This document shows, one piece after another, positions 27,989-37,400 of a stretch of 64,000 bases of DNA. The notes beneath the pieces were generated by a model, which saw only the letters and a list, made by a program, of their open reading frames with translations, ran no database searches and was not told the DNA's origin. Every line of letters starts with the position of its first letter. Position 1 is the first letter of the stretch. This DNA is from Curtobacterium sp. ER1/6 (GTDB taxonomy: Bacteria > Actinomycetota > Actinomycetes > Actinomycetales > Microbacteriaceae), in the NCBI RefSeq assembly GCF_001742745.1, contig NZ_MJAK01000001.1:744001-808000 (forward strand). The letters run 5' to 3'. Both the position numbers and the translations under genes were made by a program.

Positions 27989-29836
27989 GTGAACGATCAG
28001 CGGCAGTCCGCACCCATATCCGCTCCGGACCGCGGATCCGCGGCGAGCCTGCTCACCGACCGGGCGCGACGGACCCCGGACCGACCGATCCTGGCCCAGC
28101 GCCACGGCGACACGTGGACGACCATCACCGCCGCGGAGACCCTCGCCCGGGTCCGCGGCATCGCGAAGGGCTTCGTCGCCGCCGGGCTCGCTCCCGGTGC
28201 GCACGTGGCGATCCTCTCGCGCACCCGCCTCGAGTGGACCCTCGTCGACTTCGCCGTGTGGACCGCGGGCCTGGTGTCCGTCCCCGTGTACGAGACGAGC
28301 TCCCCCGACCAGGTGCGCTGGATCCTCTCCGACTCCGAGACGGTGGCCGTCGTGGTCGAACAGGAGGAGCACGCGCGTCGCGTCGCGTCCGTCGCCCCCG
28401 ACCTGCCGCACCTCGGTCAGCACTGGACGATCGACGGCGGCGGGCTCGACGACCTCGTCCGGCTCGGCGAGACCGTCACCGACGCCGAGCTCGACGCCCG
28501 GACGTCGGACGTGCACGGACACGACGACGCCACGATCATCTACACGTCCGGCACCACCGGTCGGCCGAAGGGCTGCGTGCTGCGGCACGACAACTTCACC
28601 GCGACGGTCGAGGGGGCGACGGAGGCGATGCCCGAGGTCGTCGCCGACGGTTCGTCGACGCTCCTCTTCATCCCCATGGCCCACGTGTTCGCACGCTTCA
28701 TCGCCGTCATGTCGATCTCCACCGGCGTGGTCGTGGGGCACGAACCGGACACCCGCGACCTCATGCGGGCGGTGTCGACCTTCCGCCCCACGTTCCTCCT
28801 CGCCGTCCCCCGCGTCTTCGAGAAGATCTACAACTCGGCCGAGCAGAAGGCCGACCTCGGCGGGAAGGGCCGGGTCTTCCGGGCCGCGGCGGACGTCGCG
28901 GTCGCGCACTCCGAGGCCGTCGCGGCCGGTCGGGTGCCGGTCGGCCTGCGGCTGCGCTTCGCGCTCTTCGACCGGCTCGTCTACGCGAAGCTGCGGAACG
29001 CGATCGGCGGCCGGGTGACGCACGCCATCAGCGGTTCCGCCCCGCTGTCGCCACGACTATCGCACTTCTTCCGGTCGATCGGCGTGCACATCCTCGAGGG
29101 CTACGGCCTGACCGAGACCACCGCGCCGGCCACGGTGAACCGCGCGCAGGAGCTGCGGATCGGGACGGTCGGGCGCGCGCTGCCCGGTGTCGAGGTCCGG
29201 ATCGCCGAGGACGGCGAGGTGCTCGTCCGCGGTGTCGACGTCTTCGACCGCTACTGGCACAACGAGGAGGCGACCGCGAAGGCCTTCGTCGACGGCTGGT
29301 TCCGCACCGGTGACCTCGGACGGCTCGACGCCGACGGGGTCCTCACGGTGACCGGCCGCGCGAAGGAGCTCATCGTCACGGCGAGCGGCAAGAACGTCGC
29401 CCCCGCCCCGATCGAGGACGGCATCCGCGAGCACCCGCTGGTCGGACAGGTCGTCGTGGTCGGCGAGGGCAAGCCCTTCGTCGCGGCGCTCGTGACCCTC
29501 GACCGCGAGATGCTGCCCGGCTGGTGCGAGGCCCGCGGGATCGTGCCCGCCCTGACCCCGACCGCGGCCGCGTACGACGAACGCGTCCACGTGGCGGTCC
29601 AGGAGGCCGTGGACGCCGCGAACCAGCGGGTGTCGCGGGCCGAGTCGGTCCGTTCGTTCACGATCGTCGACACGGAGCTCACCGAGGCGTCCGGTCACCT
29701 GACGCCCAAGCTCACGATCAAGCGTGCCGTCGTGATGCGGGACTTCGCGGCCGACGTCGAGCACATCTACTCGGGATCGAAGGTGCAGACCACCGCGACC
29801 CCCGTGGTCGCGTCCCGTCGCCGCGACCGCGCGTAG
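27989..29836 (+). CDS. AMP-dependent synthetase, long-chain acyl-CoA ligase
   Basis: A 615-residue adenylate-forming enzyme predicted to activate fatty acids to acyl-CoA. The P-loop Y-T-S-G-T-T-G-R-P-K-G is near residue 190, and G-Y-G-L-T-E-T-T near 372. The hinge/adenylate region is G-W-F-R-T-G-D-L-G near 435. The C-terminal G-R-A-K-E-L-I-V-T-A-S-G-K-N-V-A-P near 458 is typical of the bacterial long-chain ligase group related to FadD15. The GTG start has AAGGGAG 7 nt upstream. It is divergent from the ROK gene, and M. tuberculosis fadD15 occupies an equivalent block. Confidence 0.93.
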   Translation: MNDQRQSAPISAPDRGSAASLLTDRARRTPDRPILAQRHGDTWTTITAAETLARVRGIAKGFVAAGLAPGAHVAILSRTRLEWTLVDFAVWTAGLVSVPVYETSSPDQVRWILSDSETVAVVVEQEEHARRVASVAPDLPHLGQHWTIDGGGLDDLVRLGETVTDAELDARTSDVHGHDDATIIYTSGTTGRPKGCVLRHDNFTATVEGATEAMPEVVADGSSTLLFIPMAHVFARFIAVMSISTGVVVGHEPDTRDLMRAVSTFRPTFLLAVPRVFEKIYNSAEQKADLGGKGRVFRAAADVAVAHSEAVAAGRVPVGLRLRFALFDRLVYAKLRNAIGGRVTHAISGSAPLSPRLSHFFRSIGVHILEGYGLTETTAPATVNRAQELRIGTVGRALPGVEVRIAEDGEVLVRGVDVFDRYWHNEEATAKAFVDGWFRTGDLGRLDADGVLTVTGRAKELIVTASGKNVAPAPIEDGIREHPLVGQVVVVGEGKPFVAALVTLDREMLPGWCEARGIVPALTPTAAAYDERVHVAVQEAVDAANQRVSRAESVRSFTIVDTELTEASGHLTPKLTIKRAVVMRDFAADVEHIYSGSKVQTTATPVVASRRRDRA

Positions 29837-29849
29837 CACCGCGACGCAC

Positions 29850-29892
29850 CGGAGGCCCGGTGCCGGTCCGTCGGACCGGCACCGGGCCTCCG
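29850..29892. terminator. Terminator palindrome (family copy 4, divergent version)
   Basis: Arms of 21 bases (CGGAGGCCCGGTGCCGGTCCG) flank a 1-base loop, 13 bases past the acyl-CoA ligase stop. It keeps the GGAGGCCCGG core but lacks the outer GACGGACG of the main family. Confidence 0.75.
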
Positions 29893-29947
29893 TGTCTCCG
29901 TCTGCGCGCGGGGCGCGACCCCTCGTCGGGCCGCCTGCACGCTGCTC

Positions 29948-30076
29948 TCAGGACGCCGGGGCCTGCAGCGCCTCCGGCGCGTCGAGGACGGCGGTCGTGG
30001 CCGTCACCGGTGTGGGTTCCGGGCGGCGGTTGGTGCGGGTGCGGTGCGAGCTGAGCTCGTCGTTCTGAACGGTCAT
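29948..30076 (-). CDS. Possible small protein, 42 residues, unknown
   Basis: A short reading frame on the minus strand begins M-T-V-Q-N-D-E-L-S-S-H-R-T-R-T-N and ends A-L-Q-A-P-A-S. It is hydrophilic, with a basic centre and a Pro/Ala/Thr-rich tail, and has no recognised domain. Support comes from an AGGA box 7 nt before the ATG, a TACCGT -10-like box some 45 bases upstream, and its placement in an otherwise empty gap between convergent transcription units. It could still be a chance frame. Confidence 0.4.
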   Translation of the reverse strand: MTVQNDELSSHRTRTNRRPEPTPVTATTAVLDAPEALQAPAS

Positions 30077-30202
30077 GCTGGGTCCTGGGAGGTGTGGGAA
30101 GGGTGTCGGTGGGAAGCCGACGAGAGCACGGTACCTCCGCCGGGCCGCAGACCGACAATCCCGCGTCCGGGTGTCACCGGATGTCGGCCCGCATCGTCGT
30201 TC

Positions 30203-30706
30203 TCAGTGGAACCAGTCCTGCGCGCGGATGTCGCGGAGCGCCCCGCGGCGGACCTCGGGGTCGAGCGTCATGACGTAGACGGTGCCGTCGAGGTGGTCCA
30301 CCTCGTGCTGCAGCGCCTCGGCCATCAGCCCGGTGCCCTCGAGCACGACCTCGGCACCGTCGACGTCGACCCCGCGGACACGCGCCCACGGATGGCGGGG
30401 TGTCGGGTAGGACAGGCCGGGGACGGAGAGGCAGCCCTCGTCCATGTGCTCCCGTTCGCCGCGGACCTCGACGACCTCCGGGTTCAGGACGTAGCCGACC
30501 TCGCCGTCCACGTTCCAGGAGAAGGCCCGCAGCCCCACGCCGATCTGCGGGGCGGCGACGCCGGCACGGCCGGGCTCCTTGACCGTGTCGATGAGGTCCT
30601 GCACGAGGTCGCGCACACCGGGTGAGCCGAGGGCCTCCGGTGCGATCGGGTCCGCGGGGGAACGGAGGACGGGGTCGCCGAACAGGCGGATGGGACGGAC
30701 GGTCAC
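30203..30706 (-). CDS. def: Peptide deformylase
   Basis: Peptide deformylase removes the formyl group from the N-terminal methionine of new proteins. All three family motifs are present in this 167-residue protein: G-V-A-A-P-Q-I-G (motif I, residues about 49-56), E-G-C-L-S-V-P (motif II, with the metal cysteine) and Q-H-E-V-D-H-L-D-G (motif III, with the metal histidines and catalytic glutamate). The GTG start lies one base after the pyruvate carboxylase stop, so the two are probably co-translated. This may be one of several deformylases in the genome. Confidence 0.95.
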   Translation of the reverse strand: MTVRPIRLFGDPVLRSPADPIAPEALGSPGVRDLVQDLIDTVKEPGRAGVAAPQIGVGLRAFSWNVDGEVGYVLNPEVVEVRGEREHMDEGCLSVPGLSYPTPRHPWARVRGVDVDGAEVVLEGTGLMAEALQHEVDHLDGTVYVMTLDPEVRRGALRDIRAQDWFH

Positions 30707-30707
30707 G

Positions 30708-33700
30708 TTACTGCAGCACCACCAGGAGGTCGCCGGCGTCCACCTGCTGGGTCGCCGGGATCGCGAGACGGCCGACGGTGCCCGCCACGGGCGCCGTGAT
30801 GGCCGCTTCCATCTTCATCGCCTCGATGCTCGCCACGGCCTGACCGGCCCGGACGACGTCACCGACGGCGACCTTGAGCGTCACGACACCGGAGAACGGT
30901 GCGGCGACGTGCTTCGGGTCGGACGGGTCGGCCTGCTCGGCCACCTTCGTCTCGACCTCGACCGAACGGTCGCGGACGGTGACCGGGCGGAGCTGCCCGT
31001 TCATCGTCGTCATGACCGTGCGCATGCCCCGCTCGTCGACCTCGCCGATCGCCTCGAGCCCGACGAGCAGGTCGACGCCGCGACCGAGCGGCACGACGTG
31101 CTCCTGACCGGGGCGCAGCCCGTACAGGTAGTCCGTGGTCGGCAGGACGGAGAGGTCCCCGTACTGCTCGCGGACCTGCTCGAACTGCCGGGTCGGCTGC
31201 GGGAAGAGCAGGCGGTTGAGGGCCTGCTGGCGTTCGGGACCGGAGGCGGCGAGGTGCGCGCGCTCCGCGTCGGGGACCGGGGTGACCGTCAGGCGGACCT
31301 CCCGCCCCGCGAGCACCTTCGACCGGAAGGGCTCCGGCCAGCCGCCGGGCAGGTCGCCCAGCTCGCCGGCCATGAACCCGACGACCGAGTCCGGGATGTC
31401 GTACTTCTGCGGGTTCTGCTCGAAGTCCTCGGGGTCGGCCCCGACCGCGGCGAGCTGCAGCGCGAGGTCGCCGACGACCTTCGACGACGGCGTCACCTTC
31501 GTCGGCCGGCCGAGGATCCGGTTGGCAGCGGCGTACCAGTCCTCGACCTGCTCGAAGCGGTCGCCGAGACCGAGCGCGATGGCCTGCTGCCGGAGGTTCG
31601 AGAGCTGCCCACCGGGGATCTCGTGCTGGTAGACGCGACCGGTCGGCCCGGGCAGGCCGGACTCGAACGGCGCGTACGCGCGACGGACGGCCTCCCAGTA
31701 GGGTTCCAGCGCGCCGACCGCGGCGAGGTCGAGCCCGGTGTCCCGCTCGGTGTGCGCCAGCGCCGCGACGAGCGCGGACATGCTCGGCTGGCTCGTGGTG
31801 CCGGCCATCGGCGCGGCGGCGACGTCGACGGCGTCGGCGCCGGCGCGGGACGCGGCGAGGAGGGTCGCCAGCTGGCCGCCCGCGGTGTCGTGGGTGTGCA
31901 CGTGCACGGGTTGGTCGAACCGCTCGCGCAGTGCCGTGACGAGCCGCTCGGCGGCACCGGCGCGGAGCAGGCCGGCCATGTCCTTGATGCCGATGACGTG
32001 CGCGCCGGCGTCGACCATCTGCTCCGCGAGGCGGAGGTAGTAGTCGAGCGTGTAGAGGTCCTCGGCGGGGTCGAGGAGGTCGCCGGAGTAGCAGAGCGCC
32101 GCTTCGGCGACGGCCGTGTCGGTGGCGAGCACGGCCTCCAGTGCGGGACGCAGCTGCGAGACGTCGTTGAGCGCGTCGAACACCCGGAAGACGTCGACGC
32201 CGCTGGCGGCGGCCTCGGCCACGAACGCGTCGGTGACCTCCGTCGGGTACGGGGTGTAGCCGACGGTGTTGCGCCCGCGCAGGAGCATCTGGACGGGGAT
32301 GTTCGGGATCGCCGCGCGGAGCGAGGCGAGGCGCTCCCACGGGTCCTCGCCGAGGAAGCGCAGCGCCACGTCGTAGGTGGCGCCGCCCCAGGCCTCGACG
32401 CTGAGCAGCTGCGGCGTGAGCCGGGCCACGTGCGGGGCGACGGCCACCAGGTCCTTCGTGCGGACCCGGGTCGCGAGGAGGGACTGGTGCGCGTCGCGCA
32501 TCGTCGTCTCGGTGACCGCGAGGGCGGTCTGCTCGCGGAGCGCCCGTGTCCACGCGGCCGGACCGACCCGGCGCAGCAGGTCGCGCTGCCCCTCCGGCGG
32601 CGCGACGGACAGGTCGACGGCCGGCAGCTTCTCGCTCGGCTCGACGGTCTGCGGGCGACGCTCGCCGTTCGGCTTGTTCACCGTGACGTCGGCGAGCCAT
32701 CCGAGGACCTTCGTGCCGCGGTCCTTCGAGACGTGACCGCCGAAGAGCTGCGGGCGCTCCTCGATGAACTGCGTCGAGACGTCACCGCGGGCGAAGTCCG
32801 GGTCCTCGAGGACGGCCTGCAGGAACGGGATGTTCGTGCTCACGCCGCGGATGCGGAACTCGGCGAGGGCACGCTTCGCCCGCGCCACCGCGGCCGGGAA
32901 GTCGCGACCGCGGCAGGTCATCTTCGCGAGCATCGAGTCGAAGTGCGGGCTGATCTGCGCGCCCGTCGCCACCGTGCCGCCGTCGAGACGGACGCCGGCG
33001 CCGCCCGGGCTGCGGTAGGTGGTGATGCGGCCGGTGTCCGGACGGAAGCCCTGCGTCGGGTCCTCCGTCGTGATGCGGGTCTGCAGGGCGGCGCCGTGCA
33101 CGCTGACGGTGTCCTGCGACAGCCCGAGGTCGGCGAGGGTCTCCCCTGCGGCGATGCGCATCTGCGACTGGACGAGGTCGACGTCGGTGACCTCCTCGGT
33201 CACGGTGTGCTCGACCTGGATGCGCGGGTTCATCTCGATGAAGACGTGCTGACCGGCGCGGTCGCCCTCGGTGTCGAGCAGGAACTCGACGGTGCCGGCG
33301 TTGACGTAGCCGATCGACCGGGCGAACGCGACGGCGTCCCGGTGCAGGGCGGCCGCGACCGACGGGTCGAGGTGCGGCGCCGGCGCGATCTCGACGACCT
33401 TCTGGTGGCGGCGCTGCACGGAGCAGTCGCGCTCGAACAGGTGCATGGTGCCCGCGTCGGAGCCGGTGGCGTCCGCGAGGATCTGCACCTCGATGTGCCG
33501 CGGACGGATGACGGCCTGCTCGAGGAACATGGTCGGGTCGCCGAACGCACTGTCGGCCTCGCGCATGGCGGCCTCGAGTGCGCCGCGCAGCTCGGCCTTG
33601 GTCTCGACCCGGCGCATGCCGCGCCCGCCACCGCCGGCGACCGCCTTCGCGAACACCGGGAAGCCGATCGCGTCGGCACCCGCCAGGAGCTCGTCGACGT

Positions 33701-34118
33701 CGCGGCTCGGCGGGGTGCTCGCGAGGACCGGGACACCGGCCGCGATCGCGTGCTCCTTCGCGGTGACCTTGTTGCCCGCCATCTCGAGGACGTGCTCGCC
33801 GGGCCCGATGAACGTGATCCCCGCAGCGGCGGCGGCGGCCGCCAGCTCCGGGTTCTCGGACAGGAAGCCGTAGCCCGGGTAGATCGCGTCGGCGCCCGAC
33901 TCGCGGGCGACGCGGATGATCTCGGAGACGTCCAGGTAGGCCCGGACGGGGTGACCCGGCTCACCGATCACGTAGGCCTCGTCGGCCTTCAGCCGGTGCA
34001 GGGAGTTGCGGTCCTCGTACGGGTAGACGGCGACCGTGCGGGCCCCCAGCTCGTACGCGGCACGGAACGCGCGGATGGCGATCTCGCCACGGTTCGCCAC
34101 GAGGATCTTGCTGAACAC
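30708..34118 (-). CDS. pyc: Pyruvate carboxylase
   Basis: Pyruvate carboxylase makes oxaloacetate from pyruvate, bicarbonate and ATP with a biotin carrier, replenishing the citric acid cycle. The single 1136-residue chain has all domains. Biotin carboxylase (about 1-450): [29 protein letters not shown]. Carboxyltransferase (about 530-800): [11 protein letters not shown], the metal site region H-V-H-T-H-D-T-A. C-terminal biotinyl domain: E-A-M-K-M-E, with the biotinylated lysine near 1101. GTG start with AAGGGA just upstream. It is divergent from the ParA-like gene and followed directly by def. Confidence 0.97.
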   Translation of the reverse strand: MFSKILVANRGEIAIRAFRAAYELGARTVAVYPYEDRNSLHRLKADEAYVIGEPGHPVRAYLDVSEIIRVARESGADAIYPGYGFLSENPELAAAAAAAGITFIGPGEHVLEMAGNKVTAKEHAIAAGVPVLASTPPSRDVDELLAGADAIGFPVFAKAVAGGGGRGMRRVETKAELRGALEAAMREADSAFGDPTMFLEQAVIRPRHIEVQILADATGSDAGTMHLFERDCSVQRRHQKVVEIAPAPHLDPSVAAALHRDAVAFARSIGYVNAGTVEFLLDTEGDRAGQHVFIEMNPRIQVEHTVTEEVTDVDLVQSQMRIAAGETLADLGLSQDTVSVHGAALQTRITTEDPTQGFRPDTGRITTYRSPGGAGVRLDGGTVATGAQISPHFDSMLAKMTCRGRDFPAAVARAKRALAEFRIRGVSTNIPFLQAVLEDPDFARGDVSTQFIEERPQLFGGHVSKDRGTKVLGWLADVTVNKPNGERRPQTVEPSEKLPAVDLSVAPPEGQRDLLRRVGPAAWTRALREQTALAVTETTMRDAHQSLLATRVRTKDLVAVAPHVARLTPQLLSVEAWGGATYDVALRFLGEDPWERLASLRAAIPNIPVQMLLRGRNTVGYTPYPTEVTDAFVAEAAASGVDVFRVFDALNDVSQLRPALEAVLATDTAVAEAALCYSGDLLDPAEDLYTLDYYLRLAEQMVDAGAHVIGIKDMAGLLRAGAAERLVTALRERFDQPVHVHTHDTAGGQLATLLAASRAGADAVDVAAAPMAGTTSQPSMSALVAALAHTERDTGLDLAAVGALEPYWEAVRRAYAPFESGLPGPTGRVYQHEIPGGQLSNLRQQAIALGLGDRFEQVEDWYAAANRILGRPTKVTPSSKVVGDLALQLAAVGADPEDFEQNPQKYDIPDSVVGFMAGELGDLPGGWPEPFRSKVLAGREVRLTVTPVPDAERAHLAASGPERQQALNRLLFPQPTRQFEQVREQYGDLSVLPTTDYLYGLRPGQEHVVPLGRGVDLLVGLEAIGEVDERGMRTVMTTMNGQLRPVTVRDRSVEVETKVAEQADPSDPKHVAAPFSGVVTLKVAVGDVVRAGQAVASIEAMKMEAAITAPVAGTVGRLAIPATQQVDAGDLLVVLQ

Positions 34119-34135
34119 GACGTCCCTTTCAGCCC

Positions 34136-34170
34136 GGGTTGAGGTGTCACAACCCTACTGGCGGTAACGT
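34136..34170. promoter_or_regulatory. Divergent pyc/ParA-like promoter region with inverted repeat
   Basis: Minus-strand TAGGGT (34152-34157) fits a pyc -10. Plus-strand TAACGT (34165-34170) fits the ParA-like gene, ending 8 nt before its GTG. An inverted repeat GGGTTG-N8-CAACCC (34136-34155) overlaps the pyc -10 and could bind a regulator of pyc. No assignment of the regulator is possible. Confidence 0.45.
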
Positions 34171-34178
34171 GGCTCACC

Positions 34179-34997
34179 GTGCATGTACTCAGCGTGAGCT
34201 CCCTCAAGGGTGGTGTCGGCAAGACGACGGTGACGCTCGGCCTGACATCGGCCGCGTTCGCCAAGGGACTGCGCACGCTGGTGGTGGACCTCGACCCGCA
34301 GTCCGACGTCTCCACGGGCCTCGACATCGACATCTCCGGCCACCTCAACGTCGCCGACGTCCTCGAGAACCCGAAGGAGAAGATCGTCCGTCAGGCGATC
34401 GCCCCGTCCGGGTGGACGAAGGGCTCGCAGGGCAAGGTCGACGTGCTCGTCGGCTCCCCCTCGGCGATCAACTTCGACGGACCCCACCCCTCGATCCGCG
34501 ACATCTGGAAGCTGGAAGAGGCCCTGGCCAACGTCGAGCAGGACTACGAGCTGGTCCTGATCGACTGTGCGCCGTCCCTCAACGCGCTCACCCGCACCGC
34601 GTGGGCGGCCTCCGACCGCGTGACCGTCGTCACCGAGCCGGGTCTGTTCTCCGTGGCCGCCGCCGACCGTGCCCTCCGTGCGATCGAGGAGATCCGACGC
34701 GGACTCTCCCCCCGCCTGCAGCCGCTCGGGATCATCGTGAACCGCGCTCGAGTGCAGTCGCTCGAGCACCAGTTCCGCATCAAGGAGCTCCGGGACATGT
34801 TCGGCCCGCTCGTGCTCTCGCCGCAGCTGCCGGAGCGCACGTCGCTGCAGCAGGCCCAGGGTGCCGCGAAGCCCCTGCACGTGTGGCCGGGTGAGTCGGC
34901 GCAGGAGATGGCGCGGAACTTCGACCAGCTGCTCGAGCGGATCATGCGCACGGGCAAGATCGGTCCGTACGCCGAGGGCGCCGCGATCCAGGCCTGA
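34179..34997 (+). CDS. ParA/MinD-type ATPase
   Basis: A 272-residue P-loop ATPase of the ParA/Soj family. The deviant Walker A is K-G-G-V-G-K-T-T (residues about 10-17), the A' motif is V-V-D-L-D-P-Q-S-D, and Walker B is L-V-L-I-D-C-A-P-S-L. Such proteins move plasmids, chromosomes or large complexes by binding DNA as ATP dimers. No ParB partner gene is adjacent, and it sits far from any visible replication origin, so it is likely an orphan ParA. By context, next to MerR regulators and FHA, it could position an envelope or growth complex. Start GTG, leaderless spacing. Confidence 0.88.
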   Translation: MHVLSVSSLKGGVGKTTVTLGLTSAAFAKGLRTLVVDLDPQSDVSTGLDIDISGHLNVADVLENPKEKIVRQAIAPSGWTKGSQGKVDVLVGSPSAINFDGPHPSIRDIWKLEEALANVEQDYELVLIDCAPSLNALTRTAWAASDRVTVVTEPGLFSVAAADRALRAIEEIRRGLSPRLQPLGIIVNRARVQSLEHQFRIKELRDMFGPLVLSPQLPERTSLQQAQGAAKPLHVWPGESAQEMARNFDQLLERIMRTGKIGPYAEGAAIQA

Positions 34998-35102
34998 CGC
35001 CGCCGCGCCCGGCTCCGGGCGCGGGTGCGAGCGGGCGCGACTCGCCACTCACGTCCGCCGAGCGTGCACGACTCGTCGTCCGAGCACGGCGAGAGTGCCG
35101 AA

Positions 35103-35228
35103 TTCTGCGCTCTCGGTACCACCCACGCGGCATGTCGTGCGCTCTCGGCATCATGCACGCGGCGTGTCGTGCGACCTCGGCGGCGCGGCCGCGGCAGGTC
35201 GCGCGACCTCGGCGTCAGGCGCGGGAAC
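35103..35228. repeat. Degenerate 32-base tandem repeat, about four units
   Basis: In the 266-base gap after the ParA-like gene, units of the type TCGTGCGCTCTCGGCATCAT repeat every 31-32 bases, starting near 35104, 35135, 35167 and 35199. Similarity decays toward the right. No reading frame, promoter or terminator hairpin was recognised in this gap. Confidence 0.65.
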
Positions 35229-35263
35229 GACCGCTGCCACGGGGCAGCACCAGCGGACCGGCG

Positions 35264-35824
35264 TCAGGAAGCGCGGTTCGCCCGGCGGGCGGCGAGCTCG
35301 TCGGCCGGGTCGGCCGCGGGGGTGGCGTCGAGCTCGACGAGGGAGCTCTCCACCTCGCGCAGGACCTTGCCCACGGCGATGCCGAACACGCCCTGGCCGC
35401 GGGACACGAGGTCGATGACCTCGTCGTCGGAGGTGCAGAGGTAGACCGAGGCACCGTCCGACATCAGCGTCGTCTGGGCGAGGTCGGACACGCCCGACTC
35501 GCGCAGCTGGTTCACGGCGGTGCGGATCTGCTGCAGCGAGATGCCGGTGTCGAGCAGGCGCTTGACGAGCTTGAGGACGAGGATGTCGCGGAACCCGTAC
35601 AGTCGCTGCGACCCGGAGCCGGCCGCGCCACGGATCGTGGGCTGGACGAGCTCGGTGCGGGCCCAGTAGTCGAGCTGGCGGTAGGAGATGCCCGCTGCCC
35701 GCGCGGCGACGGTGCCGCGGTAGCCGTTCTGCTCGTCGTGCTCGGGGAGGCCGTCGGTGAAGAGCAGGCCGAGGTCGTACCGAGTCATCTCGGACTCGGT
35801 ACCGGGGGTGTCAGTCCCACTCAT
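35264..35824 (-). CDS. MerR-family transcriptional regulator
   Basis: A 186-residue regulator with a MerR-type helix-turn-helix: the recognition part reads Y-R-Q-L-D-Y-W-A-R-T-E-L-V near residues 48-60, and the wing is R-L-Y-G-F-R-D-I-L-V-L-K-L-V-K-R-L. A helix follows in which inducer-binding or dimer contacts are expected (I-S-L-Q-Q-I-R-T-A-V-N-Q-L). M. tuberculosis has two MerR genes (Rv1828 and Rv1830) near the FHA protein GarA, and this gene matches the second. ATG at 35824 is preferred: GGAAGG lies 7 nt upstream. A 199-base gap to the next MerR gene suggests its own promoter. Confidence 0.87.
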   Translation of the reverse strand: MSGTDTPGTESEMTRYDLGLLFTDGLPEHDEQNGYRGTVAARAAGISYRQLDYWARTELVQPTIRGAAGSGSQRLYGFRDILVLKLVKRLLDTGISLQQIRTAVNQLRESGVSDLAQTTLMSDGASVYLCTSDDEVIDLVSRGQGVFGIAVGKVLREVESSLVELDATPAADPADELAARRANRAS

Positions 35825-36023
35825 GTGCATGCCTTCCACGACGTTCGAGCTCCCACCCGAAGGTTCAACGACGGGTTGAGAGTTGTTCCGAGGTCCACGG
35901 TAGCGACTCGGACACGGTGATCGCGGCACATCCGTCCCGGCGAGTCCGGCGTGTCGAGGATACGCCCCGACCACCGACGCCCGACAGGCTCGTGCTCCCG
36001 GACGGAGGCCCCCGGAGCGACGC

Positions 36024-36728
36024 TCATGCGTCGAGGCGACCGATCGCCGCGCGGACGAGGTTCGACCGGACGACCTCGAGGTGCCCGGCGATCTCGCGGG
36101 CGAGCTCGTTCGCCTTGGCGCGCGAGGTCGCGTCACCCCGGCGGGAGACCGGCATGAGCGCCGACTCGATGAGCCCGACCTCACGGTCGACGACGCCGCG
36201 CATGGTGCGCAGGTGCCGCGGCTCGATGCCGGTGCGCTGCAGGTCGACGAGCGCCCGGAGCACGGCCACGGCGTCGTCGCCGTAGGTGTCGGCCGCCGGC
36301 AGCAGCGAGGCGGAGACCGCGTCGCTCAGCAGCATCGGGCTCGCGCCGGCCGCACGGACGGTCTCGTCGCGGGTGTACCGGCGCTCACGCCCGAGGATCG
36401 ACGGCCTCGGCGCGTCACCGCCGCCGGGGAGGACCGGATCGCGTCCGGCGTCGAGGTCGGCGAGGTAGTCCTTGATGACCTTGAGCGGGAGGTAGTGGTC
36501 GCGCTGCAGGCCGAGGACGATCCGGAGGCGCTCCACGTCGGCCCCCGAGAACTTCCGGTAGCCGCTGGCCGTGCGGACCGGGGTGACGAGCTCGCGTTCC
36601 TCGAGGAAGCGGAGCTTCGAGCTCGACAGGTCCGGGAACTCGGGCTTGAGCCGCGCGAGGACCTGCCCGATGGTGAGCAGGTCCGGCACCGCGGACCCGG
36701 TCCGGGCCGCGGCGGACCGCGCTGCCAC
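36024..36728 (-). CDS. MerR-family transcriptional regulator (Rv1828-like)
   Basis: A MerR-type regulator of about 234 residues. The DNA-binding domain includes L-T-I-G-Q-V-L-A-R-L-K-P-E-F-P-D, then S-S-S-K-L-R-F-L-E-E-R-E-L-V-T-P and S-G-Y-R-K-F, with Q-R-D-H-Y-L-P-L-K-V-I-K-D-Y-L, as in M. tuberculosis Rv1828. The C-terminal half (about 110-234) is helical, without cysteines that would suggest metal sensing. The GTG start at 36728 overlaps the FHA stop by one base (TAGTG). GTG at 36689 is an alternative that removes 13 residues. Confidence 0.88.
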   Translation of the reverse strand: MAARSAAARTGSAVPDLLTIGQVLARLKPEFPDLSSSKLRFLEERELVTPVRTASGYRKFSGADVERLRIVLGLQRDHYLPLKVIKDYLADLDAGRDPVLPGGGDAPRPSILGRERRYTRDETVRAAGASPMLLSDAVSASLLPAADTYGDDAVAVLRALVDLQRTGIEPRHLRTMRGVVDREVGLIESALMPVSRRGDATSRAKANELAREIAGHLEVVRSNLVRAAIGRLDA

Positions 36729-37207
36729 TACGCGGTCGCCAGGCGCGCCAGGTCGACCCGGGATGCGTAGAAGGTCAGGCGGAACTTGCCCACCTGCACC
36801 TCGGCGCCGTCGGTGAGCAGTGCCTCGTCGATGCGGACACCATCGAAGTACGTGCCGTTCAGCGACCCGTTGTCCTTGACGCTGAAGGCGGTGCCCTGAC
36901 GGATGAACTGGGCGTGCTTCCGCGACACGGTGACGTCGTCGAGGAAGATGTCCGCGTCGGGGTGCCGACCCGCGGTGGTGACGTCGGAGTCCAGGAGGAA
37001 CCGCGCACCCACGTTCGGACCGCGTCGGACCACGAGCAGCGCCGACCCGGAGGGCAGGGCGTTGACCGCGTCGCGCTCCTCGGCCGAGACACCGGACTCG
37101 GCGGTGAGCGCCGCGCCCATGTCCATGCTGAAGGTCAGGGTCGTGTCGACCAGCCGCTGTTCCGGTGTCTTCTGACCACCCGGCTGCGGGACCACTGGCT
37201 CTGGCAT
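36728..37207 (-). CDS. garA: GarA-like FHA-domain protein
   Basis: A 159-residue protein with a C-terminal FHA domain (about 60-150): G-R-H-P-D-A-D-I-F-L, V-S-R-K-H-A-Q-F, and D-N-G-S-L-N-G-T-Y, the phosphothreonine-binding residues. The N-terminal tail contains V-D-T-T-L-T-F. This recalls the E-T-T motif of GarA/OdhI, which PASTA and PknG kinases phosphorylate so that the FHA domain folds back and stops inhibiting 2-oxoglutarate dehydrogenase and glutamate dehydrogenase. GGAGG lies 6 nt before the ATG. The PASTA kinase in this window is a plausible kinase. The following MerR gene is coupled. Confidence 0.9.
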   Translation of the reverse strand: MPEPVVPQPGGQKTPEQRLVDTTLTFSMDMGAALTAESGVSAEERDAVNALPSGSALLVVRRGPNVGARFLLDSDVTTAGRHPDADIFLDDVTVSRKHAQFIRQGTAFSVKDNGSLNGTYFDGVRIDEALLTDGAEVQVGKFRLTFYASRVDLARLATA

Positions 37208-37332
37208 CGTGGACCTCCTCCTCTTGGCGCACCAGCGTATCGGAAACGGGTGGTCGTGCGGGAGCCCGGAACGGGACCTGGGGAGAACTGGACAGGACGC
37301 GCTCAGCGAACACACCGCCGCGACCCAGCCGA

Positions 37333-37376
37333 CGGACGGGAGGCGCGGGGCGGACCCGCACCGCGCCTCCCGTCCG
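37333..37376 (-). terminator. Terminator palindrome (family copy 5)
   Basis: Arms of 16 bases with the GGACGGGAGGCGCGG core, 25 bases beyond the stop of the GH18-like gene on the minus strand, which it probably terminates. Confidence 0.8.
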
Positions 37377-37400
37377 ACACGTGGTCGCGGCGGCGTGCGC

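Noticed and set aside
30579-34142. Plus-strand frame of almost 1190 codons opposite pyruvate carboxylase
   Set aside because: Shadow of the pyc codon pattern; the translation is compositionally odd and matches no family.
34179-34997. Chromosomal parA of the origin region
   Set aside because: No parB, rsmG, rnpA or dnaA is adjacent, so it is treated as an orphan ParA-type ATPase.
35103-35228. CRISPR array
   Set aside because: Units are contiguous and degenerate, with no unique spacers and no cas genes in the window.
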